Below the pieces are notes generated by a model, which worked only from the letters and a program-made list of their open reading frames with translations, was not told the origin of the DNA and searched no databases. A stretch of 5,555 nt of DNA from contig CALNBC010000249.1 of NCBI GenBank assembly GCA_937874755.1, positions 1 through 5,555 of the forward strand, in the 5' to 3' direction. Below are positions 1-5,484 of the stretch, piece by piece. Numbering within the stretch: position 1 is the first letter of the stretch; each line of letters starts with the position of its first letter. The position numbers and the translations under genes are program-made. The DNA is from an uncultured Clostridia bacterium (lineage in GTDB: Bacteria; Bacillota; Clostridia; Christensenellales; CALWSW01).

Positions 1-1471
1 ATCTTGATACGGTCTCTATGTCGGTGTTGAACCTTCGCAAATCGCCCGATTCTGTGCCGAAGTACAGCACCCCGTTTAGCGTCTGGAACACCCTCGCGGG
101 CACGTTGTCCCAGCAGTACCACTCGTATTCTCCGCCGCCCCTTTGCCTGCCGTCCGCTACGAAGCATTCCTCCCCCGCGCACAGCACAAAATTGCCGTTC
201 CACACAGCGCAGACAGCTCTCGATAAATCTGCCTTCGCGCAGAGCTTCGCGTCTATTCGGCTGCTTCGCTTTTGCACTGCGCGCTGTTCATTCACCCCGT
301 CCGAAGTGATTGCGTAAACGCCGCTTTCCGAGAGGAAGAGGGGGTCGTCCATAAGTGTGGCGAAGGCTTGCCTGCAAACTGCCCCGACGCCCTTCGCCCC
401 CTGCTTTACGGGGAACAGCACCGAGCCGTCCTGTGCCATGGCGGCGGTGCGAAGGAAGAGCTCCGCGTCCTGGTCGTTTTCCTCCTTGATTATCACCAGC
501 GCATCCCGCTGCTTTAGATAGCCCATTATGGCGGAGGTATCCGCCCCTATCTTTGTATACCCCAGGTCCGGGAAGTAGGTCGGGTCGTCCAAGCCGCTTT
601 GCCAGTCGGTGTTTTTGTGCCGCGGGTCGCCGGACAGGAATATGCGGTTGTCGTTGTTGTAGCCGAAGAACGCAAAGCACCTGCAGCGGTTTATCCTGCC
701 CGCATAATCGGGCACTGTCTTTGCAAAGGTGATTGCCACATTGTCCACCCCCGCGCCGCCCGGCGATACCCCGGGTGCGGATGAAAATGTTACAGCACCC
801 GTTTCCCTGTCGACTGTAAAGTCCGCATTCTCCTCCATGGGCTCTCCGTTCACAACGGCCTGCACAGGCGAGTCGTCTAGCTTCGCTGCGTCCAGCTTGT
901 AGACGGTATCTCCCTCGGTGCCCCCGAAGGAGTTCTTGCGAAAAGGAGTGATGAGGTTGACCTGCTCGAACGCCGTTCCGCCGCCGGCAGGGTTCATGGC
1001 TATGGCCGTGGTGGGAACGAAGGCTATTTCCGTAGCAGGGAGCAGGGAAAGCCCGCCTTCGGTTTCGACTAGCACCGAGTAAGTGCTGCCGTCCAGCAAA
1101 AAGAGCCGCCCCGAGTGAACGAAGCCGCAGCTTCGCTCGTTTGCCAGCGAGTCACCAACAAGAGCCGCCCCGCCGCCCTCGGTATACTCGTAAAGCGAGT
1201 TGCCCGAATGCACTAAAAAGTACCCCGCCCCCGATGCCAGCACCGCGTAGTATATGCCGTTTATCCGCCCGGGGAAGCTAAAAAGGGTGCGCCAGCCCGG
1301 GCGCTTTTCGGGGAAGCCCGAAAGGTCGGGTATCAGGTTCAGCGCGGCGGGGGAGCGGCGGGGGTCCACTTGGGTCGGGTCTGTGGAAAAGTCCACCCCG
1401 CGAAACTCGGAAAAGTTGACGCTGTACCCGGCGGGGTTCTTGACTGGAGCGCGAGAGACAATGCCCGGCAT
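1..1471 (-). CDS. Tail hub/nozzle-like protein (P22 gp10-type position), 3' end outside the window
   Basis: This reading frame has 490 codons without a stop and runs off the window at base 1, so the C-terminus is missing. The start ATG (1471-1469) is 1 nt after the adaptor stop. It is supported by a GGAGG at 1484-1480 with an 8-nt spacer, lying inside the end of the adaptor gene. The N-terminus (residues 16-63, with FRGVDFS, RSP, a LN pair and EKRPGW) looks like a family of phage structural proteins that I recall after the neck gene in Clostridia phages. Short beta-rich repeats with Gly/Ser turns follow (residues 67-145 and 259-490; for example NRIFLSG at 275, DPTYF at 296, LFLSESGVY at 378, LYFGTESGD at 469), suggesting a beta-propeller. 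A separate beta-sandwich-like insert occupies about 168-252. P22 gp10 and the T7 gp12 nozzle are hub or nozzle proteins that close the portal channel. Position and fold style suggest the same role here, but I cannot demonstrate homology. It could also be a tail-stabilisation or fibre-attachment protein. Confidence 0.75.
   Translation of the reverse strand, partial: MPGIVSRAPVKNPAGYSVNFSEFRGVDFSTDPTQVDPRRSPAALNLIPDLSGFPEKRPGWRTLFSFPGRINGIYYAVLASGAGYFLVHSGNSLYEYTEGGGAALVGDSLANERSCGFVHSGRLFLLDGSTYSVLVETEGGLSLLPATEIAFVPTTAIAMNPAGGGTAFEQVNLITPFRKNSFGGTEGDTVYKLDAAKLDDSPVQAVVNGEPMEENADFTVDRETGAVTFSSAPGVSPGGAGVDNVAITFAKTVPDYAGRINRCRCFAFFGYNNDNRIFLSGDPRHKNTDWQSGLDDPTYFPDLGYTKIGADTSAIMGYLKQRDALVIIKEENDQDAELFLRTAAMAQDGSVLFPVKQGAKGVGAVCRQAFATLMDDPLFLSESGVYAITSDGVNEQRAVQKRSSRIDAKLCAKADLSRAVCAVWNGNFVLCAGEECFVADGRQRGGGEYEWYCWDNVPARVFQTLNGVLYFGTESGDLRRFNTDIETVSR
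716..970 (-). other. Inserted beta-sandwich-like domain within the tail hub/nozzle protein
   Basis: Residues about 168-252 of the large tail protein interrupt the propeller-like repeats. The segment opens with FEQVNLITPF, continues with an acidic Gly-rich turn, a YKL strand, a VVNGEP turn and a DFTVDRETGAVTFSSAP stretch, and ends in a NVAITF strand. The pattern 'V-V-NG ... D-T-V-D ... G-V-T-F ... AP' is a recurrent small beta-sandwich signature in phage tail and fibre proteins. I infer a surface-exposed module that contacts a fibre, a neighbouring subunit or the host. The boundaries are approximate and no structure comparison was possible. Confidence 0.5.
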
Positions 1472-1472
1472 G

Positions 1473-1853
1473 TCAATCCCCTCCGTAAACGTCCTGTATG
1501 CCCACAAACCGCGCCCTGGAAGCGTCCCGCAGAGCGCCTATGTACTTCGCTCTGTAATTCTCGGCTTGCAGGTAGTCCGCTATATCCTGGAAGAACATAC
1601 TCGCAAGCCCGTAGGGCAGGGCTATGCGCGCTATCGCATCATCGTAGTCCACTTCGTCCGTATCCGCCCTCAAAACAGGCGCGGCAACCAGGGGGACTTC
1701 TTCCTTGCTTTGCCTTATAGAGTTTTCGGCGGGCAGCGCCTCCGCCAAAAGAAGGTTCAAAAAGCCGAGGTAAAAGCCCTTGCCCAGCGCGTCCTGCCCA
1801 GGCTTCTCGTAAAGAAAGGAGCAGGCGAGGGAATAAATATCCTTTGCTGTCAT
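1473..1853 (-). CDS. Head-tail adaptor / neck protein (P22 gp4 position)
   Basis: This 126-residue, mostly helical protein is encoded directly between the coat gene and the large tail gene. That slot is used in P22 by gp4, which forms a ring under the portal and primes tail assembly. Visible features are an N-terminal amphipathic helix (residues 3-16), a Leu-rich helix (28-39), an acidic linker (62-72) and a long helix (72-92) containing ALPYGLASMFFQD. The last is a pattern I associate with small phage neck proteins; it is followed by a Tyr/Arg-rich helix (97-113). The start is fixed by AGGAGG at 1864-1859, 5 nt before the ATG. That site sits immediately after the U-tract of a terminator, so the gene is probably expressed only from read-through transcripts. 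The TGA stop is 1 nt before the next ATG, which favours translational coupling to the tail gene. The function rests mainly on position and size. Head-completion protein is the alternative. Confidence 0.72.
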   Translation of the reverse strand: MTAKDIYSLACSFLYEKPGQDALGKGFYLGFLNLLLAEALPAENSIRQSKEEVPLVAAPVLRADTDEVDYDDAIARIALPYGLASMFFQDIADYLQAENYRAKYIGALRDASRARFVGIQDVYGGD

Positions 1854-1858
1854 TCTAT

Positions 1859-1864
1859 CCTCCT
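1859..1864 (-). promoter_or_regulatory. Shine-Dalgarno site of the adaptor gene, abutting the terminator U-tract
   Basis: AGGAGG read on the minus strand lies 5 nt before the adaptor ATG. It begins directly after the TTTTT run of the upstream terminator. No room is left for a separate promoter between terminator and start, so translation here depends on transcripts that read through. The site also fixes the adaptor start codon. Confidence 0.8.
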
Positions 1865-1899
1865 AAAAAGCGCCGCCCCGCGCAACGGGCGAGGCGGCG
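1865..1899 (-). terminator. Intrinsic (rho-independent) terminator after the major capsid gene
   Basis: Read on the minus strand, the left arm CGCCGCCTCGC (1899-1889) pairs with the right arm GCGGGGCGGCG (1881-1871) over 11 bp with one T:G wobble. The 7-nt loop is CCGTTGC. One C follows, then TTTTT (1869-1865). Stem, loop and U-tract fit a strong intrinsic terminator. It starts 12 nt after the coat stop codon, in the largest gap of the operon. The T-tract is modest, so partial read-through into the adaptor and tail genes is expected; those genes show no promoter of their own in the window. On the plus strand no U-run directly follows the hairpin, so it acts on minus-strand transcripts only. 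Confidence 0.85.
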
Positions 1900-1910
1900 A
1901 AGAGCAGTTT

Positions 1911-2966
1911 TTATGCCATGGTGTACTCAATTACGCCGCTCGGGAACATGCCGTCCTTTTTGGCGAAGGACTTGACCGCAATGCCGGTTTCGCAGTCAAA
2001 CGCCGCAAAGTAGGGCAGCGCGGTGGTAGAATAGCGCGGGTCGGAGCCGTCGGCGGTATAGTGTATTGCCGCGCCTTCTGTGGCGCAAGCGAGGCTGACC
2101 TTGCCGGCGTCCGCCGTCGCGGCAGGCTCCGCGCACACCTTGGCGGCATCGACTATCGCGCAAACACCGCAGCACCTCGCGCCCAGCACGAAGGCGTCGT
2201 AATTGTACCTGCCCTCCAGCAGGTGACCGGATATGCCCGGCGGGTCCTGGTGCACCTTGCCGTCGCGCAGCTTCTGGGCGAGTATGACGGAATCCCTGTG
2301 GGCGATTAAAAAGTGCGCCCCGCTCGGGAAGTACCGCGCAGGCATACCGACTATTTTAAGAGTGCCTATGTTGCCCACGTACCCTTTGACGACTGCGTCC
2401 CTGACTATGCTGTCGCACCCTGTGAATTCGGTGGACAGGCGAATGTGCTTTATAAGGCTGTTGGGAACGTAGCACCAGCGCTCGCCGTCGGGTACGAAGG
2501 AGTCATTCAGGAACACTTCCGCGTCCAGCAGCATACCGACTATGCTGTCCTTGTCCGGCGCGGCGGCGGCGCCGACAATTTTGCCCGCGTTCGCGAACCA
2601 GCGGCTCAGGGCGTACTTATCCACCTCGGGCACCACCTGCTCGGCGATTTGCTGCTGCATAACCTCGCCTGCGCGCTTCATCATCTGTTGTTCGGAGTTG
2701 TCTCCCTTGTCGATTATTATCGAGAACGCCTTGTCCTGCGTCATGGTCAGCTCCTGGAGCGTGTCCTGCAAGTCGAGGGGGTTGCCGTAGCGGCTTGTTC
2801 CGCTGCGGGTGTAGTCCGCAAGGGGCTGGGTGACTATCGAGGGGACTATGAGCGACTTTAGCCCCGAAAAGGACCAGCTCTTGTCTGTGTGCCCCTCTAT
2901 GAACGAGTTGTGGGTGTAGAGCTTCGCCAGGGTATCCGCGTATTTTTTGTGAAGGTGTATCGCCAT
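1911..2966 (-). CDS. Major capsid (coat) protein with C-terminal Ig/FN3-like domain
   Basis: This 351-residue shell protein lies directly after the scaffold gene, where the coat gene of P22-type modules sits. Its N-terminal part (MAIHLHKKY, then a GLKSLIVPSIVT segment at 35-47, a DY...RYGNP motif at 51-63 and an FSIIIDKGD strand at 81-89) matches my recollection of HK97-fold coat proteins in Clostridia phages. These regions read as N-arm, E-loop and spine-helix parts (residues 90-125, Gln/Met/Glu-rich helix ending PEVDKYAL). Residues 126-272 would hold the A- and P-domain core. Residues about 277-351 form an extra domain, listed separately. A cysteine cluster (C265, C266, C269, C279) lies at the junction. 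AGGAG at 2977-2973, 6 nt upstream, sets the start. The gap to the scaffold is 28 nt and the stop precedes a terminator. There is no sign of an N-terminal cleaved prodomain, in line with a separate scaffold and no protease gene nearby. Confidence 0.92.
   Translation of the reverse strand: MAIHLHKKYADTLAKLYTHNSFIEGHTDKSWSFSGLKSLIVPSIVTQPLADYTRSGTSRYGNPLDLQDTLQELTMTQDKAFSIIIDKGDNSEQQMMKRAGEVMQQQIAEQVVPEVDKYALSRWFANAGKIVGAAAAPDKDSIVGMLLDAEVFLNDSFVPDGERWCYVPNSLIKHIRLSTEFTGCDSIVRDAVVKGYVGNIGTLKIVGMPARYFPSGAHFLIAHRDSVILAQKLRDGKVHQDPPGISGHLLEGRYNYDAFVLGARCCGVCAIVDAAKVCAEPAATADAGKVSLACATEGAAIHYTADGSDPRYSTTALPYFAAFDCETGIAVKSFAKKDGMFPSGVIEYTMA
1914..2138 (-). other. Chitobiase-C / FN3-associated-like (Ig-fold) domain fused to the coat protein
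   Basis: Residues about 277-351 of the coat protein show the hallmark pattern of the CHB_HEX_C_1 / Fn3-associated type of beta-sandwich: a strand KVSLACATEGA (289-299), then IHYTADGSDPRYS (301-313) with the characteristic YT-DG-S-DP core. A short hydrophobic strand follows, then IAVKSFAKKDGMFPSGV (329-345), the usual 'V-K-A-x-A-x-K-D-G-x-x-S' ending. Such domains occur at the C-terminus of chitobiases and on bacterial surface proteins; Ig-like domains on capsids are typically exposed and can bind glycans weakly. I infer a built-in decoration domain on the capsid surface. The family assignment is by eye. Confidence 0.78.
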
Positions 2967-2994
2967 TTGCTTCTCCTGTAAAGTTGTGTCGGGT

Positions 2995-3774
2995 TTATTC
3001 GCCCGTTATCCCGAGCAGGAAGGGGTCTTTTATGGTATCGCCGCCAAAGCTTGCCGCCGAGCCTGTGGTGCGAAAGTGGTTCTTGCCGTTGGTCTGCGCC
3101 ACTTCAAGCGCCGCTTTCAGCCGCTCTAATTCCGAATTCGCCTTTTTTAGCTCATAGCCGAGCATGGCTTCGAGGGGAGTGCGTCCACCGTCGATTTCCT
3201 TTTGGACTTCTTCGGGCAGCTCACTTTGGCTTACAAGTTCGGGGTACTTTTCGGCAAGCGCCTTCCAGGGGTGGAGCTTGTTTGCTTCCTCCGCCGCCCG
3301 CTTGCCCCTTTGCGCCTCCTCGTACTCCTTCAGCCGTCGCTCCGCGCCTAGGCGCGCGGCGTGAAGTCGCAGGTGATTGGGCATATCGGGGTTGCTCTCC
3401 TTTAGGCGGGCGAGCTCCAGCTCGGTCTGCGCCTTGAGCATATCCTTGGTCAGCGAATCGAGGAACTCGCCCCGCTCCATGCCAAAAAGTGCGGAGTAAA
3501 AGCCTATCAGCTCCTGCTCCGGGGCATTCTTGTACTTGTCCAGCGCGTGTTCGGCGTTCATGCCCTTTTGCGCCCAGCGGGCTGCCTCCTTTAAGGGAAG
3601 CTCGATTTCCTCCCCGAGGAAAACCAAGCGAACGCCCTGCGCCCCTTCCTGCTCACCCGGCGAAGTTTCAGCCGCTTCGGTTGCCGCTTCGTCGGTGTCC
3701 GAGGCGATCGCGGGCTGCTCCTGCGCCTTGCTGCTATCCAATGAATCCATGAGCAGATTGGTGTCCTCCGTCAT
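2995..3774 (-). CDS. Scaffolding protein
   Basis: This 259-residue assembly chaperone is needed to build the procapsid and is then released or recycled. Residues 1-47 are acidic and low-complexity (Glu/Asp/Ala/Ser/Thr). A segment at 49-73 (VFLGEEIELPLKEA...AQKGMN) is a motif I know from scaffolds of Firmicutes phages. Charged alpha-helical, probably coiled-coil stretches follow at about 113-165 and 203-226. Between them lies a PEL...SELPEEV element (178-190) that recurs in the same family. The C-terminus (229-259) is Gly/Ser-rich and ends with a DPFLLGI motif, likely the coat-contacting tail. The start ATG overlaps the portal stop as ATGA (3774-3771), preceded by AGGAG at 3786-3782 with a 7-nt spacer, so translation is probably coupled to portal. 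No Ser/His/Asp protease motif is seen, so this is a scaffold and not a protease-scaffold fusion. Confidence 0.9.
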   Translation of the reverse strand: MTEDTNLLMDSLDSSKAQEQPAIASDTDEAATEAAETSPGEQEGAQGVRLVFLGEEIELPLKEAARWAQKGMNAEHALDKYKNAPEQELIGFYSALFGMERGEFLDSLTKDMLKAQTELELARLKESNPDMPNHLRLHAARLGAERRLKEYEEAQRGKRAAEEANKLHPWKALAEKYPELVSQSELPEEVQKEIDGGRTPLEAMLGYELKKANSELERLKAALEVAQTNGKNHFRTTGSAASFGGDTIKDPFLLGITGE

Positions 3775-5300
3775 GTCGCGTCTCCTTTCGCCAGTTCCGC
3801 CGCCTCGCGCTTTTCGCGAAGGGCGCTTAAAAGCCTCGTTTTGTCCTTTATATAACGATTGGGTATGCCCCTTAGGTATTCCTCGGCGTCGGTTATGATG
3901 CCCTTGGCAAAAAGGCTGTCCATGGTCTGCACCTGCATGAGCTCCGACCAGTACGCAGACTCGCCCACGTCCACCGCGATTTTGAGCGGCAGATTATCGA
4001 GCGCGGAAAAGTCGAACTCCTTTGAAGCTGTGCCGCCCTCGGCAACAGGAACGGTCACCTTTCGCCTGCCGTAGCAGGCGCGCATCATGTCCGCTATTAT
4101 CAAAACATAGTCCTCGACAAACCTGTAAAACGCAAGCCGCTGCAAGTCCAGCGGCGCGGCGCTCGCCTTCTGTACGGCGATTGTCGCGCTGGTGTTCGTC
4201 GGGTTGACGTTGCCCAAAGCCGCGTCGGAAGCGCCCATGAAGTCCCTTGTAAGCGAAGTGGTGCGCTCTATCATCTCCATCACCTGGGGGGACATATCGC
4301 TGCCGCGTATGCCGCCCGCTATGGTGCTCTCGGGGTTCCCCATTACGGCTATCGCCTCGCCCACGCGGTTGCTCCAGCGCTCTATTTTGGTCGCGTCGTA
4401 TATTATCTTGGGGAAGGCGTTCATCTCGACGCTGCGTATCGCCATGGCGAACAGCTTATTGACCGCAATTTGATTGGGTATGAGCCCCTTTATGGCGCCT
4501 ACGCCGTGGCAGGAGTTTCTCGATTGCTCCCAGCACATCCAGGCGACGGGGTAGAGCCTAAGCCCCGTGTCCCACTTTTCGCGTATTGCGGTGTGCTTGA
4601 CGGATTTTTGCGCCCATACGCTGCCGCCTTCCTTCCAAAGCCGAAGCAGCACAGTAACCAGACCGTCGCCGTCCATGGGCTCACATAGCTCGGATTCCGC
4701 ACAGGGGCTTATGCGCTCCAAGTCCGAAGGGGGTACGCCGTTTTGCCGCGCCTCCTCCTTCACCGCGTCCGCCTGCCTTCGCATAGAGAGCAGCATATAC
4801 GGCTGGCTCTGCACGTCTTTGGAGTACGGGTTGCCGAAATGCACGCAGGTGTTCTCCAGCACCTCGATTGCGATGTCGCCCCGGGCGCTCTGCCCCGTCT
4901 CCGCGCTCGGGTCGAACCAGAGGAAGAAGCAGGCGTCGCCGTCCACCGCAGCGTTTCTGAGGGCTTCTCTGTGCTTTGCCGCAGCCTTTGCGGATTCGAG
5001 CACTCTTTCCAGCTCCAAGGAGAGCAGCGCGCAGGTCTCGTCTAAAGCTCCGTTGGGCACGTAGGGCGAAAATCTGACCGCCACATCGTCGCTGACTATC
5101 ATCGCTATGAAGTACGCCACCACCCGTCGCAGCATGTTGAGCGTGGGCTTGGGCAAATCGGGCGCGTTGACGCCCTTCCACTGGTCGCCGAGGTAAAAGT
5201 CCTCGCACTGCCTGACGGTGTCGTAAAGCCCGAGCCGGGCCTTGTACGATACGCCCTTTTGGTACTCCGCCCAGGCGGATTTCGCGTCAGTCCTCGTCAT
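3771..5300 (-). CDS. Portal protein (P22-like portal family)
   Basis: At 509 residues this is the portal subunit, which forms the dodecameric ring at one capsid vertex. The ring nucleates the procapsid, docks the terminase and passes DNA. Diagnostic stretches are the N-terminal RQCEDFYLGDQW (residues 30-41) and KPTLNMLRRVVAYFIAMIV (51-69). Next come the wing core (DGDACFFLWFD, 120-130), HGVGAIKGLIPNQIAVNKL (265-283) and MGASDAALGNVNPTNTSA (355-372). The last two are conserved in the P22-like portal family of Firmicutes phages as I recall it. The C-terminal helix (490-505) is charged. P22's own portal is longer because of its C-terminal barrel, which appears to be absent here. The start is chosen at 5300 because of the purine-rich GGAAGGGAG at 5313-5305. 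The gene overlaps the small membrane-protein gene upstream by 14 nt and the scaffold gene downstream by 4 nt. Confidence 0.93.
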   Translation of the reverse strand: MTRTDAKSAWAEYQKGVSYKARLGLYDTVRQCEDFYLGDQWKGVNAPDLPKPTLNMLRRVVAYFIAMIVSDDVAVRFSPYVPNGALDETCALLSLELERVLESAKAAAKHREALRNAAVDGDACFFLWFDPSAETGQSARGDIAIEVLENTCVHFGNPYSKDVQSQPYMLLSMRRQADAVKEEARQNGVPPSDLERISPCAESELCEPMDGDGLVTVLLRLWKEGGSVWAQKSVKHTAIREKWDTGLRLYPVAWMCWEQSRNSCHGVGAIKGLIPNQIAVNKLFAMAIRSVEMNAFPKIIYDATKIERWSNRVGEAIAVMGNPESTIAGGIRGSDMSPQVMEMIERTTSLTRDFMGASDAALGNVNPTNTSATIAVQKASAAPLDLQRLAFYRFVEDYVLIIADMMRACYGRRKVTVPVAEGGTASKEFDFSALDNLPLKIAVDVGESAYWSELMQVQTMDSLFAKGIITDAEEYLRGIPNRYIKDKTRLLSALREKREAAELAKGDAT

Positions 5301-5484
5301 GCTGCTCCCTTCCGCAATAGCTCAACAGGTTGTTCCACTGGCGCAGCAGCGATTCGCCGCCCGCGTCGGGGGTGTTTTTTGCCCTTTGCGGCTTCGCGTC
5401 GCAGCTTGCCGCGCTTTTTCTGCCCAGGAACGCGCCGACGAGGGCAATCGCCGCGCCCAGCGCCGCGCCTAAAAAGTATTCCAT
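5287..5484 (-). CDS. Small single-pass membrane protein between terminase and portal genes
   Basis: This 65-residue protein has one hydrophobic helix at residues 3-21. The helix carries two GxxxG motifs (G6/G10 and G17/G21), followed by an RK pair and a hydrophilic tail. That predicts an N-out, C-in membrane protein with helix packing. The C-terminal part (LLRQWNNLLSYCGREQ, 46-61) resembles the end of small proteins I have seen at this position in Clostridia phages, but I cannot name a function. The ATG directly abuts the TGA of the upstream gene, and GGAGG at 5496-5492 (part of GGAGGAGG, spacer 7) supports the start. The end overlaps the portal start by 14 nt, so it is co-translated with virion genes. 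Holin-like or membrane-anchored packaging or assembly factors are possible; none is demonstrated. It lacks the charged ectodomain of spanins. Confidence 0.7.
   Translation of the reverse strand: MEYFLGAALGAAIALVGAFLGRKSAASCDAKPQRAKNTPDAGGESLLRQWNNLLSYCGREQHDED

Noticed and set aside
18..317. Plus-strand open frame of 99 codons at the left edge
   Set aside because: It is antisense to the tail gene, Ser/Pro-rich, and lacks ribosome-binding and family evidence.
288..680. Minus-strand open frame of 130 codons
   Set aside because: It overlaps the large tail gene in another frame and is Arg/Gly-rich. The tail frame is open for 490 codons and has coherent beta-rich sequence.
1931..2149. Possible frameshift extension in the coat C-terminal region
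   Set aside because: The alternative minus-strand frame ends before the coat stop, is Arg/Pro-rich, and no slippery heptamer was noticed. The main frame gives a complete Ig-like domain.
1254..2309. Long plus-strand open frame of 351 codons
   Set aside because: It runs antisense across the tail-gene start, the adaptor, the terminator and the coat C-terminus. It has no good ribosome-binding site and an Arg/Gly-rich composition with no recognisable motif, typical of antisense frames in GC-rich coding DNA.
2313..2861. Plus-strand open frame of 182 codons
   Set aside because: It is fully antisense to the coat gene, whose protein is clearly recognisable, and has no domain or operon context.
4063..4080. 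Perfect 7-bp hairpin (CGCCTGC, loop CGTA, GCAGGCG) in the portal gene
   Set aside because: It lies within coding sequence, no U-tract follows on either strand, and it can be explained by the encoded residues; no regulatory role can be supported.
4567..5064. Plus-strand open frame of 165 codons
   Set aside because: It is Ser/Pro-rich, antisense to portal, and has no recognisable motif; judged a shadow.
4681..5208. Minus-strand open frame of 175 codons inside the portal gene
   Set aside because: It is a shifted reading frame of the portal gene. The protein is Arg-rich and low in hydrophobic structure, while the portal frame carries conserved motifs over the same bases.
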